From assembly GCF_011045025.1 (NCBI RefSeq), contig NZ_JAAKZX010000086.1:1-38845 (forward strand): a stretch of 38,845 bases of DNA, given 5' to 3'. The notes beneath the pieces are model-generated. The model did no database searches and had not been told where the DNA came from. It saw only the letters and a program-made list of their open reading frames with translations. Below are positions 22,375-31,024 of the stretch, in pieces; the first letter of the stretch is position 1; every line of letters starts with the position of its first letter. A program made the translations under genes and the position numbers. The stretch is from Streptomyces ureilyticus (GTDB lineage: Bacteria > Actinomycetota > Actinomycetes > Streptomycetales > Streptomycetaceae).

Positions 22375-24810
22375 TCAGCGATTGACCGCGAAAACCGTGC
22401 CGCTGTCGTTGCCCACGTACACCGTGCCGCCGGTCGCCGCGGGTGAGGAGCGGATGTCCGCGCCGGTGCGGTGCCTCCACTGCTGCTTGCCCGTGGCCTT
22501 TTGTACGGCGTAGAGGTTGCCGTTCTTGCTTCCCACGTACACGACGTCGCCGAGGACGGTCGGCGAGGAGTAGACGATGGTGCCGATGGTGAACTTCCAC
22601 CTCTGCTTCCCGGTGAGGGCGTCGACCGCGTACAGATTGCCGTCGTCGCTTCCCACGTAGACGACTCCGTCGGACACCGCCGGTGAAGAGCCCACGCCGC
22701 CCCGCGTGGCGAAGGTCCAAAGGCGTTCGCCGGTATCGCAGTTGACGGCGTAGAGGTTGCCGTCGTAGCTGCCCGCGTAGAGGACGCGGTCGGAGATCGC
22801 CGGTGAGGACTTGACGTCGCCGTCCGTGCCGAAGGCCCAGGCGCGTTCTCCGGTCGTCGCGTCGACGCCGTACAGCCGGGAGTCCTCGCTGCCGACGAAG
22901 ACCTTGCCCCACGCGACCACCGGGGAGGAACGGATCCGGCCCTCGGCGGCGAAGGCCCACTTCCGGTCGCCGGAACGGGCGTCGACGGCGTACAGCCGGC
23001 CGTCGTCACTGCCCGCGTAGACCACTCCACCGGCGACCACGGGTGAGGAGTTGACCTCTCCGCCCGCGCTGAACTGCCAGCGCTGGTCGCCGGTCTTCAC
23101 GTCGACGGCATAGAGGTGGTAGTCGGCGCTGCCGAAGTAGGCGAGGCCCCCGGCCACGGCGGGACACGTGTAGACGCCGTTGCCGGTGCCGAACTGCCAG
23201 CGTGACTTGCCTGTTTCGGCGTCCAGGGCGTACATGTTCCCGTCCTTGCTCCCGGCGTACACCAGTCCGCCCGCGGCGAGGAGAGCGGGCGCCACCGGGC
23301 CTCCAGTGCTGTACGTCCATCTCCGGCGGCCCGGAGTCGGGGCGGCCGCCGGGTCGTTGAGGGGGTCGTTACCCGTGCTCTTGTCGGTGTCGTCCTGATC
23401 GCCGAGCCCCAGCAGGTAGGAGCCAGCGCCGAGGGCGGCGACGGCGCCCGCTCCGGCGAGCGTGATCAGCACGCGGCGACGGGCGGGCGTACCGGGGTCG
23501 TGGTCGCCTCCGCCGCCCGGAAGCGGTTCGCCGGTCGCGAGTGGTCCGCCGGTCGGGAGCTGCCCGCTCCCCGACGGCCCCGGTGACGGATTGCCCGGCG
23601 TCCCGGGCGGTGACGGCTGCGGTCGCAGCCGCGCGTCCGTCCAGGTGGGCGGACCGCTCGGGGTTACGGGGCCGAAGGCGCCCGGACCGGAGTACTGCGG
23701 AGCCCCGGGCGAGGCGGCGGTCGGCGTCCTGAGCGCCTCGGGTGACCCAAGGGTCCGCCCGGACGGCTCCTGCGGCAGGCGGGGATCCACCGCGACGCCT
23801 GCTCCCGCAGCCCCGGGTCCCGCGCCCATGGCGGTCGCCTGCCGCGGGCCCGTCGGTGACACCTGGCGGCCCATGCCGGCCTCCTCGGCCCGCCGCACCG
23901 AGGCGGCCACCGGCGCGGGCAGCCAGGCCCCGCCGTGCAGGGCGACGGTGACTGTGTCCTTTCCGTACGGGCCGTACTGGCCGGACGCCGCCGCGGGCGC
24001 CGGAAGGATCCGGCGGGCGAACTCCGCGAGCAGCTCCGCGACCGTGGGCCGGCGCGCCGGATCCTTCTCGAGGCAGCGGGCGAGGAGCGGGCGCAGCCCT
24101 TCGGGTACCGCGGACAGCTCGGGCTCGTCATGGACCACGCCGAAGCCGATCCCGGCCGCGGGGCTGGAGCTGAAGGGCCCCTCACCAGATGCGGCGAAAA
24201 CAAGCACGCTCCCGAGGGCGAACACATCGGCGGGCGTACCGGCCCGCCCGCCCGTCAGCTGCTCGGGCGACATGAACGCGGGCGTGCCGACGACGACTCC
24301 ACTGCGGGTCAGCGAACTCGAGCCGGCGCTGATCGCGATCCCGAAGTCGATCACCTTGGGCCCGTCGGGAGCGAGCAGCACATTGGAGGGCTTCAGATCC
24401 CGGTGGACAAGGCTCGCGGCATGGATGGCCTGGAGCGCCTCGCTCAGCCCGGCGCCCAGCGCGAGCACCGAGGATTCGGGCAGCGGACCGTGCCGCGCGA
24501 TGGTGGCGTCGAGCGAGATGCCCGCGACATGGACGGTGGCGAGCCACGGCGGGTCTCCGTACGGATCCGCGTCGACGACCGCGGCCGTGAACGCCCCGCT
24601 GACCGCGCGGGCGGCAGCCGCCTCCCGGGCGAAGCGCTGCCGGAACTCGGGGTCGTCGGTGAATTCGGGCCGGATGGTCTTGACGGCGACCGACCGCCCG
24701 CCCGGTGACCGCGCCAGGTACACACGCCCCATCCCGCCGGCTCCGAGACGGCCCATGATGCGGTACGGCCCCACCTGCCGCGGGTCGCTGTTTTCCAACG
24801 GCTGTGCCAT
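22375..24810 (-). CDS. Receptor-like Ser/Thr protein kinase with a C-terminal PQQ-type beta-propeller
   Basis: An 811-residue Hanks-type kinase. The catalytic domain (~15-270) has RLGAGGMGRVYLAR, K44 in VAVKTI, HRDLKPSN with D138, DFG with D155 and GTPAFMSPEQ. A Pro/Gly-rich linker (271-443) leads to one membrane segment (TLAGAGAVAALGAGSYLLGLG, ~449-470). The rest, 498-811 (DNA 22378-23319), is a beta-propeller made of seven exact 40-residue repeats plus a final 34-residue one, each beginning W-x-F and containing SSP...VYVGS.DGNLYAVD. This layout puts the kinase inside and the propeller outside, so it may sense a cell-surface ligand. ATG 24810 begins MAQPLENSDP; longer frames to 25008 have no ribosome site. 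Confidence 0.95.
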   Translation of the reverse strand: MAQPLENSDPRQVGPYRIMGRLGAGGMGRVYLARSPGGRSVAVKTIRPEFTDDPEFRQRFAREAAAARAVSGAFTAAVVDADPYGDPPWLATVHVAGISLDATIARHGPLPESSVLALGAGLSEALQAIHAASLVHRDLKPSNVLLAPDGPKVIDFGIAISAGSSSLTRSGVVVGTPAFMSPEQLTGGRAGTPADVFALGSVLVFAASGEGPFSSSPAAGIGFGVVHDEPELSAVPEGLRPLLARCLEKDPARRPTVAELLAEFARRILPAPAAASGQYGPYGKDTVTVALHGGAWLPAPVAASVRRAEEAGMGRQVSPTGPRQATAMGAGPGAAGAGVAVDPRLPQEPSGRTLGSPEALRTPTAASPGAPQYSGPGAFGPVTPSGPPTWTDARLRPQPSPPGTPGNPSPGPSGSGQLPTGGPLATGEPLPGGGGDHDPGTPARRRVLITLAGAGAVAALGAGSYLLGLGDQDDTDKSTGNDPLNDPAAAPTPGRRRWTYSTGGPVAPALLAAGGLVYAGSKDGNMYALDAETGKSRWQFGTGNGVYTCPAVAGGLAYFGSADYHLYAVDVKTGDQRWQFSAGGEVNSSPVVAGGVVYAGSDDGRLYAVDARSGDRKWAFAAEGRIRSSPVVAWGKVFVGSEDSRLYGVDATTGERAWAFGTDGDVKSSPAISDRVLYAGSYDGNLYAVNCDTGERLWTFATRGGVGSSPAVSDGVVYVGSDDGNLYAVDALTGKQRWKFTIGTIVYSSPTVLGDVVYVGSKNGNLYAVQKATGKQQWRHRTGADIRSSPAATGGTVYVGNDSGTVFAVNR

Positions 24811-25142
24811 GGGCCCCCCTGAACCAGCCGGAGGGCGTGTTGCTCCCCGGATGTCTGTCCCGTCCATGATGTCCGGCAGGCGCGGAATACGCACCTCACT
24901 GTGCGCTCGGACCGGCCAGCCCCCGAACTCCCGGTGGACCGGGAGTCGCCATAAGTCGCCGCGAGTTGACTTGAGTTGCGGCAGATATCCCTGAACAGAC
25001 CTTGTCACCCGATCTATAGCATTTCATTGCAACAGACACCCTTGACAGCCTGCGGGCTCTTTCGCCACGTTTGAGCTCTGCCCATGTGCAGAACAAGTGG
25101 GGCGCGATCAACGCGCGTTGGGGGAACGGGGGGCGGTCGCCC
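24811..25142. other. Divergent intergenic region between kinase and CelD-like genes
   Basis: 332 bp without a gene, with the most AT-rich stretch of the neighbourhood at about 24960-25050. CTGAAC (24991-24996) and TATAGC (25015-25020), 18 bp apart, could be a plus-strand promoter for the CelD-like gene. TTGACA at 25042-25047 is a perfect -35 but has no good -10 at the right distance. The repeated GAGTTGACTTGAGTTG at 24963-24978 is a short tandem repeat that could be an operator. Nothing else is seen. Confidence 0.35.
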
Positions 25143-26279
25143 ATGCGATCGATCAGCAATGGCATGCACATCACCATCCACAGAGCCGAGCAGCTCGACG
25201 TCTCGCTCAGCCGGGCCTGGCACAAGGCGATGGACGAGTCGCCGGACTACGCCAACCCCTTCCTGGCGCCGGAGTTCGCGGCCGGGATCGGCGGATGCCG
25301 CGGTGGGGCGCGGGTGGCGGTCCTGTACGAGAACGGCGAACCCGTCGGCTTCCTCCCGTACGAACGCAACTCCTTCGGCGTCGGCCGGGCCATAGGGCTC
25401 GGCCTCTCCGACTGCCAGGCCCTCGTGCACCGCCCCGGGATCACCTGGGACACCGGGCAACTGCTGCGCGCCTGCGGGCTGTCCGTCTTCGAGTTCGACC
25501 ATCTCGTCGCGGAGCAGCAGCCGTTCGGCCCATACGTCACGGGGACGTTCCCCTCGCCCGTGCTCGACCTGAAGCCCGGCGACGGCGACTACGCCCAGTG
25601 GCTGCGGGCCGCGTACCCGGGGCTGGCCAAGACGACGCTGAAGAAGGAGCGCCGCCTGGGGCGCGACCTGGGCGAGATGCGGTTCGTCTTCGACGAGCGC
25701 GATCCGCGGATGCTGCGCACGCTCATGCGGTGGAAGTCCGCTCAGTACCGCAGGACGGGACGGATGGACCGGTTCGCGCGGCCGTGGATCGTGGACCTGG
25801 TGGACCATCTGTTCCAGGTGCGCGAGGAGCACTTCACCGGTGTGCTGTCCGTGGTGTACGCGGGCGACCGCCCGGTGGCCGCCCACTTCGGGCCGAGATC
25901 GCGCACGGTGTTCGCGGCCTGGTTCACCACGTACGACCCCGAGTTCCGCTACTACTCGCCCGGCCTGATCATGCATCTGCGGATGGCGGAGGCGGCGGCC
26001 CGGGACGGCGTACGGCTCATGGACATGGGCCGCGGCGACAAGGAGTACAAGGACTGGCTCAAGACCCGCGAGCTGCGCGTCGGCGAAGGCTTCGCGACCC
26101 GCCCCCACCCGGTGGCGACCGCGCATCGACTGTGGCGCCGACCGGTACGCGGCCTGCGGAACACGGTCCTGGCCCACCCCACCCTTCGCGAGCCCGCCGA
26201 CCGGCTGCTGAAGACGGTCGGCACCTTGCGTACGTCGGCCCGGACGGGCTCCGCCGACGCCGTACCCCGCACCCGCTGA
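25143..26279 (+). CDS. CelD/BcsL-like GNAT acyltransferase
   Basis: A 378-residue double-GNAT protein of the FemAB-like/CelD group. Features are FLAPEFAAGIGG, VGFLPYERN, then LAKTTLKKERRLGRDLGEMRF (the basic helix after which the acetyl-CoA-binding part begins), VVYAGDRPVAAHFG and a YSPGLIMHLRMAEAAA segment ending in MDMGRGDKEYKDWLK, typical of this family. Relatives transfer acyl or amino-acyl groups to sugars or peptides on surface polymers. The ATG at 25143 is preceded by a run of G at 25128-25134. It is followed after 88 bp by the DegT-family gene, likely the same operon. No glycan synthase or flippase gene is next to it. Confidence 0.85.
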   Translation: MRSISNGMHITIHRAEQLDVSLSRAWHKAMDESPDYANPFLAPEFAAGIGGCRGGARVAVLYENGEPVGFLPYERNSFGVGRAIGLGLSDCQALVHRPGITWDTGQLLRACGLSVFEFDHLVAEQQPFGPYVTGTFPSPVLDLKPGDGDYAQWLRAAYPGLAKTTLKKERRLGRDLGEMRFVFDERDPRMLRTLMRWKSAQYRRTGRMDRFARPWIVDLVDHLFQVREEHFTGVLSVVYAGDRPVAAHFGPRSRTVFAAWFTTYDPEFRYYSPGLIMHLRMAEAAARDGVRLMDMGRGDKEYKDWLKTRELRVGEGFATRPHPVATAHRLWRRPVRGLRNTVLAHPTLREPADRLLKTVGTLRTSARTGSADAVPRTR

Positions 26280-26367
26280 GCAGGACACCCCCGTACGCCC
26301 CATGCTCATTCCCCTTGTGCACCCCCGCGAACGACCCTTCACCGGCCCTTCGACGGAAGAGGTGACC

Positions 26368-27597
26368 ATGCCGTACGGATCGCGGCTCGCCGCGACGATG
26401 ACACGGCGGCTCGGACGCGAATGCGTCTATACGCCCTCGGCGCGGCTGGCGCTGTATCTGGCGCTACGGCGCTGGTGCCGACCGGGCGCACGCGTGCTGA
26501 TGTCGCCGGTGAACGACGACGTGATCCTCTTCGTGGTCCTCGCCGCCGGGCTGCGCCCGGTGCAGGCCCCGGTGTCCATGTGGGACGGCAACATCGCCCC
26601 CGCCGCCGTACCCGAGTCGACCTGGCGGAACGTGGACGCCGTACTGACCACGAACCTGTACGGGATGCCGGACCGCGTCATCGAACTGCGGCGCCGCTGC
26701 GAGGGGTTGGGGATCCCCCTGCTCGAGGACGCGGCACACGCGATCGGCACGCATGTGGACGGGCAGCCGATCGGGACGTTCGGGAAGGCGGCGGCGTTCA
26801 GCCTGTCCAAGCACGTGGCGGCGATGGCGGGCGGCTTCCTCGCCGTCGAGGACGCGCGCACCCGGCGGGAGCTGGAGCTGCTGCGCGACGATCTCCTCGA
26901 ACCGGCCCGCCTGCGCACCGACCTGGCCGCGGCACTGCGCCCACTCGCACGTTCCGCCGTACGCACCTTCCACCTGGTGCGCCCCGCATGGCGCACGATG
27001 CAGCGCCTCGGCCTGCTGGAACGCGACGACTTCCGCATGCCCCTGCACGCACCACGGCTGGCCCGCAGCGCTCGCGAGGCGCCCAGCCTGACCGCGTACG
27101 AGCCATGGGTACGCGTCGACCTGCACGACTTCCGCTCCCGCCACGGAGCCCTGGTCCGCGGCCAGTTGAGGCTCCGCCTGGCGGGCCTCGACGCGAACCT
27201 CGCCCGCCGCAGGGCCGGCACCGCCCTCCTCTCGGGCACCGCCTGGGCCTCCCCGGCACTGCGCGACCGGTCCACCCGCGACGGCCCTCCTCCCGTCTTC
27301 CGGGCCCCGCTCCTGGTCCACGACCGCGACGCCCTCGTCGAACGCCTGGTGAACCACGGCGTGGTCGCCGGCTACATCTACGATCCCCCGCTCGACGACT
27401 ACGCGGGCCCGGAATTCGTCGAACCCTCCCCCGCCCCGTCGGCCGCCCGCTGGTTCGCCTCACACGTCCTCCCGGCCGACCCACTCCTGGCCCGCAGGAT
27501 CACCGCCGCTCTGACGAAGGAGCAGGCGACGACTGCGTACCCGTCTCTGCTCGCCCCGCTGCCGGAACCCACACCGGGGACGCCCTTGGGCAAGTGA
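26368..27597 (+). CDS. DegT/DnrJ/EryC1/StrS-family PLP enzyme (sugar aminotransferase-like)
   Basis: A 409-residue fold-type I PLP enzyme of the DegT family. D121 in LLEDAAHAIG and K148 in AAFSLSKHVAAMAGGF are the PLP nitrogen contact and Schiff-base lysine; VDAVLTTNLYGMPDRV is the preceding family segment. Such enzymes make amino sugars by transaminating keto-sugars. The active site looks complete, but the middle (residues ~165-275) is longer and more basic than in sugar aminotransferases. ATG 26368 is preceded by GAAGAGGTG, while ATG 26302 has none. It follows the CelD-like gene, so the two may add and acylate an amino group on the same glycan. Confidence 0.85.
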   Translation: MPYGSRLAATMTRRLGRECVYTPSARLALYLALRRWCRPGARVLMSPVNDDVILFVVLAAGLRPVQAPVSMWDGNIAPAAVPESTWRNVDAVLTTNLYGMPDRVIELRRRCEGLGIPLLEDAAHAIGTHVDGQPIGTFGKAAAFSLSKHVAAMAGGFLAVEDARTRRELELLRDDLLEPARLRTDLAAALRPLARSAVRTFHLVRPAWRTMQRLGLLERDDFRMPLHAPRLARSAREAPSLTAYEPWVRVDLHDFRSRHGALVRGQLRLRLAGLDANLARRRAGTALLSGTAWASPALRDRSTRDGPPPVFRAPLLVHDRDALVERLVNHGVVAGYIYDPPLDDYAGPEFVEPSPAPSAARWFASHVLPADPLLARRITAALTKEQATTAYPSLLAPLPEPTPGTPLGK

Positions 27598-27713
27598 GCG
27601 GCATCCCCGTTCGGAGGACACACCGTGATCGCGCGGTGACTCCCTGAAGTCTCGCGTGGGACGGTGAACAGGACCGGACCGCCGGCGGACGATCGACACA
27701 GGAAGTCACGACC

Positions 27714-28820
27714 ATGACCGACGCACCCGCGCCCACCCCGAACGCCGAACGGCTGGCCGAGGAGATCCTCACGAGGATGCTCTCGGCCCTGGAGATCCTC
27801 ACGATCGAGGTCGGCGCACGCCGCGGCCTGTACGAGGCGCTGGCCGCGCACGGCCCCATGACGCCCCGCGAACTGTCCAGTTCGGCGGGCATCCATGCGC
27901 GGTACGCCCGCGAGTGGCTGGAGCAGCAGGCGGTCGCCGGGATCCTGACCGTGTCCGGGCCGGCCACCTCCGCTCCCGACGACGACTACGGCCGGCGGTT
28001 CTCACTCCCCGCCGAACACCGTCGCGTCCTGCTGGACCGCGACGACCCGTGTTACATGGCGGCCGGCCCGCAGTTCATCGCCTCCATCGCCACGACCCTG
28101 CCCGAGGTGCTGGAGGCCTTCGGCACGGGCGGCGGCGTGCCGTACGAGCGCTACGGCGAGGGCACCCGCGAGGGCATCGCGGGCCTGAACCGCCCCATGT
28201 TCCAACCGGAGATGCTCCGCTCCTGGGTCGCGGCACTGCCGGACGTCCACCGCCGGCTCACCGACGGCTCCGGCGCCCGGGTGCTCGACCTGGGCTGCGG
28301 CCTCGGCTGGTCGACGATCGCCCTGGCCCACGCCTTCCCCAGAGCCCGGCTGACCGGCATCGACCTGGACGCCGCCTCCGTCGAACAGGCCCGGCGCAAC
28401 GCCGCCGGGGCCGGACTCGGCGATCGGATCGCCTTCGTCAACACGGACGCGGCCGGGGCAGGGCTCGACGGGGCCGTGGATCTGGTCACCGTGTTCGAAG
28501 CGCTGCACGATATGGCGGACCCGATCGGAGCGCTGACCTCGGTACGGCGACTGCTGACTCCGTCAGGCGCCGTGCTCGTCGCGGATGAGCAGGTGAGCGA
28601 GGACTTCACCGCTCCGGGGCCGGACCTGGACCGCCTCAACTACGCGTTCAGCGTGCTGCATTGCCTGCCTGCCACGCGGGCGGAGGGCGCGAAGGTGGAG
28701 GCGGGCACGGTGTTGCGGCCGGCGACGGTACGGGCGTACGCCGACGAGGCGGGGTACGGCTCGACGGAGGTACTGCCCGTCGCGCACGACCTGTGGCGCT
28801 TCTACCGGCTGTCGCCGTGA
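27714..28820 (+). CDS. Class I SAM-dependent methyltransferase with winged-helix N-terminus
   Basis: A 368-residue methyltransferase. The N-terminus (ALEILTIEVGARRGLYEALAAHGPMTPRELSSSAGIHARYAREWLEQQ) is a helix-rich winged-helix domain like that of O-methyltransferases and related small-molecule enzymes. The SAM-binding core is VLDLGCGLGWSTIALA (motif I) with LTGIDLDAASVEQARR and DLVTVFEALHDM. The substrate is unknown. The start at 27714 has no ideal SD, with GGAAGTCACG just before. It is 116 bp after the DegT gene and 117 bp before the DUF692 gene, so cotranscription with either is possible but not shown. Confidence 0.88.
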   Translation: MTDAPAPTPNAERLAEEILTRMLSALEILTIEVGARRGLYEALAAHGPMTPRELSSSAGIHARYAREWLEQQAVAGILTVSGPATSAPDDDYGRRFSLPAEHRRVLLDRDDPCYMAAGPQFIASIATTLPEVLEAFGTGGGVPYERYGEGTREGIAGLNRPMFQPEMLRSWVAALPDVHRRLTDGSGARVLDLGCGLGWSTIALAHAFPRARLTGIDLDAASVEQARRNAAGAGLGDRIAFVNTDAAGAGLDGAVDLVTVFEALHDMADPIGALTSVRRLLTPSGAVLVADEQVSEDFTAPGPDLDRLNYAFSVLHCLPATRAEGAKVEAGTVLRPATVRAYADEAGYGSTEVLPVAHDLWRFYRLSP

Positions 28821-28895
28821 GGTGAGCTGCGGGTGCGTCGCTTGTAGCTTCGGTCTCGGCCCACCCGAACCTCAAATGTTGCTCTGAACGTCCCC

Positions 28896-28924
28896 GCCAA
28901 GGGGTTCGACCCCCCGCTTCGGGG
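28896..28924 (+). terminator. GC-rich hairpins between the methyltransferase and DUF692 genes
   Basis: GGGGTTCGACCCC (28903-28915) and CCCCGCTTGGGG (28913-28924) can fold as two alternative short stems. They lie 75-105 bp after the methyltransferase stop and end just before the DUF692 start. Either they terminate the upstream message or sit in the DUF692 leader. The first resembles a tRNA T-arm but no tRNA body is present. Confidence 0.35.
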
Positions 28925-28937
28925 CCATGACCCGGTC

Positions 28938-30263
28938 ATGCAGCCACTGGGTACGGGAATCGGATGGCGGCCAGAAATCGCCGAGGCCGTCGAGCGCATG
29001 CCCGGCATCGACTGGGTCGAGGCCGTTGCGGAAAACGTGTGCCCGGGACACATCCCGGACTCACTGCAGCGCCTCCGCGCCCGCGGCGTCACGGTCATAC
29101 CGCACGGCGTCTCACTCGGCCTCGGCGGCGCCGAACGGCCCGACGAGGACCGCCTCACCGCCCTCGCCGAACGCGCCGAAGCGCTCATCGCGCCGCTCGT
29201 CACCGAGCACATCGCGTTCGTCCGCGCAGGCGGCCCCCTCACCGCCTCAACCCGCCTGGAGGCCGGGCACCTGCTGCCGGTGCCGCGCACGCGGGACGCC
29301 CTCGACGTCCTGTGCGAGAACATCCGCATCGCCCAGGCCGCCCTCCCCGTACCCCTCGCCGTCGAGAACATCGCGGCACTGATCTCCTGGCCGGGCGAGG
29401 AGATGACCGAGGGACAGTTCCTGTACGACCTGGTCGACCGAACCGGCGTACGGCTCCTCATCGACGTGGCCAACCTCCACACCAACCACGTCAACCGCGG
29501 CGAAGACCCCGCCAAGGCCCTCGACGAACTGCCCGTCGAGGCCATCGCGTACGTCCATGTCGCCGGCGGCTTCGAACGCGACGGCGTCTGGCACGACAGC
29601 CACGCCCACGCCGTCCCCCCGGCGGTCCTCGACATCCTCGCGGACCTGGCATCCCGAGTGCGCCCCCCGGGCGTCCTCCTGGAGCGGGACGAGAACTTCC
29701 CCGAACCGGCCGAGCTGGAGCGGGAGTTGGCAACGATCAGGGAGACCGTGGAGCAGTCTCCGAACGCAAACGCCAGGCCTTCAGGCGTACGGGCCGAGAC
29801 CTCCGGCGTACGGGACCAGGGCGCCCCGCAGGACAACGCAGACACCGAAGCCCCCCGTCAGCGCCTCGCCCTGGCCCAGACCGCCCTGCTCTCCGCCCTC
29901 GTCGCCGGAACCCCCACCCCCGAGGGCTTCGACCGCTCACGGCTGGCCGTGCAAGCACGGGCGCTCGCCTCGAAGCGGGCAGACGTCGTCGCCAAGGTCG
30001 CCCCGGAACTACCGGAATTCCTGGCGGGGGCGTACCGCACGCATTTCCTGGCGTACGCGAACGACCACCCGATGACCGACGGCTACCGGCACGACGCCCT
30101 GGCCTTCGCCGAACACCTGCTCCTGCACGGCCGCCTCGAAGACGCCGACGTACAGCGGCAGTTGAGCGACTGGTGGCTGGAGCGCTCAGGCCCCGCCCCG
30201 CTGTCCCGACGCCCGGCGGCCCGCCTGGCGCGTGCCACCCGCCGGGTCCTGCTGAGGCGCTGA
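28938..30263 (+). CDS. DUF692 (MbnB/TglH-type) metalloenzyme homologue with extra C-terminal domain
   Basis: A 441-residue protein. Residues 1-270 are a DUF692 TIM barrel with every ligand type expected of its di/tri-iron site: E32 in VAENV, H56 in IPHGVSLGLGG, E90-H91 in TEHIAFV, E143 in LAVENI, D176-N179-H184 in DVANLHTNHVN, H207 in YVHVAGG, D220-H222 in WHDSHAHA and E249 in LERDENFP. MbnB and TglH oxidise cysteine-containing RiPP precursors. A ~35-residue linker leads to a helical domain (305-441) with LPEFLAGAYRTHFLAYAND and DWWLER; I recall this as the SCO6045-like C-terminal part. No precursor peptide or MbnC/TglI-type partner gene is adjacent. The ATG lacks a ribosome site. Convergent with hemQ, 25 bp apart. 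Confidence 0.88.
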   Translation: MQPLGTGIGWRPEIAEAVERMPGIDWVEAVAENVCPGHIPDSLQRLRARGVTVIPHGVSLGLGGAERPDEDRLTALAERAEALIAPLVTEHIAFVRAGGPLTASTRLEAGHLLPVPRTRDALDVLCENIRIAQAALPVPLAVENIAALISWPGEEMTEGQFLYDLVDRTGVRLLIDVANLHTNHVNRGEDPAKALDELPVEAIAYVHVAGGFERDGVWHDSHAHAVPPAVLDILADLASRVRPPGVLLERDENFPEPAELERELATIRETVEQSPNANARPSGVRAETSGVRDQGAPQDNADTEAPRQRLALAQTALLSALVAGTPTPEGFDRSRLAVQARALASKRADVVAKVAPELPEFLAGAYRTHFLAYANDHPMTDGYRHDALAFAEHLLLHGRLEDADVQRQLSDWWLERSGPAPLSRRPAARLARATRRVLLRR

Positions 30264-30288
30264 CGCGCTATCGCGCTGAGGCAGCCGC

Positions 30289-31020
30289 TCAGGCCAGGCC
30301 CGCGACCAGCTCAGCCACGGACTTACGGCGCCCGGTGTAGAACGGGACCTCCTCGCGGACGTGCATCCGGGCCTCGGAGGCGCGCAGGTGGCGCATGAGG
30401 TCGACGATGCGGTACAGCTCGTCGGCCTCGAAGGCGAGGATCCACTCGTAGTCGCCGAGGGAGAACGAGGCGACCGTGTTGGCGCGCACGTCCGGGTAGC
30501 CGCGGGCCATCTTGCCGTGGTCGGCGAGCATGCGGCGGCGGTCCTCGTCGGGCAGCAGGTACCAGTCGTAGGAGCGCACGAACGGGTAGACGCTGATGTA
30601 GTTGCGCGGCGTCTCGTCGGCGAGGAACGCCGGGATGTGCGAGCGGTTGAACTCGGCGGGGCGGTGCAGCGCCATGTTCGACCAGACCGGCTCCAGGGCG
30701 CGCCCCAGCTTCGTACGGCGGAAGAGGTTGTACGCCTCCTGGAGCTGGTCGGCGGTCTCCGCGTGCCACCAGATCATGAGGTCGGCGTCGGCGCGCAGTC
30801 CGGACACGTCGTACGTGCCGCGGATCGTGACGTCCTTGGCGGCGAGCTGGTCGAAGAGCTCCTGGACCTCGTCCGCGTAGCCGGTGCGGTCCTCGGGGAG
30901 GACGTCTCGCAGCTTGAAGACGGACCACAGGGTGTAGCGGATGACCTCGTTCAGGTCCTTGGCCAGCTTGCCCTTGTTCGGGGTCCTGGCGGGGTCGGTG
31001 GTGGGGGCGTCGTCACTCAT
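30289..31020 (-). CDS. hemQ: Coproheme decarboxylase (chlorite-dismutase family)
   Basis: HemQ/ChdC removes two propionate carboxyls from coproheme III with H2O2 to make haem b, the last step of the coproporphyrin-dependent pathway of Gram-positive bacteria. The 243-residue length is normal. Visible are LWSVFKL at the start, GLRADADLMIWWHAETAD, the catalytic Tyr (Y145) in ISVYPFVRSYDWYLLP and the iron-binding His (H168) in LADHGKMARGYP. ATG 31020 lies 4 bp after the hemG stop on the same strand, so the two form an operon. Cytoplasmic. Chlorite dismutase proper keeps an Arg that haem enzymes of this type lack; I do not see reason to prefer that. Confidence 0.95.
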   Translation of the reverse strand: MSDDAPTTDPARTPNKGKLAKDLNEVIRYTLWSVFKLRDVLPEDRTGYADEVQELFDQLAAKDVTIRGTYDVSGLRADADLMIWWHAETADQLQEAYNLFRRTKLGRALEPVWSNMALHRPAEFNRSHIPAFLADETPRNYISVYPFVRSYDWYLLPDEDRRRMLADHGKMARGYPDVRANTVASFSLGDYEWILAFEADELYRIVDLMRHLRASEARMHVREEVPFYTGRRKSVAELVAGLA

Positions 31021-31024
31021 GGGG

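Noticed and set aside
28903..28915. GGGGTTCGACCCC resembling a tRNA T-arm
   Set aside because: No acceptor stem, anticodon loop or D-arm lies at the right distance on either strand.
28822..28937. A cysteine-dense short frame beginning at GTG 28822 (VSCGCVACSFGLG) just before the DUF692 gene, tempting as a RiPP precursor
   Set aside because: The frame has no stop where a peptide should end. It runs into an open shadow frame inside the DUF692 gene, has no ribosome site, and uses ordinary codons for an intergenic stretch.
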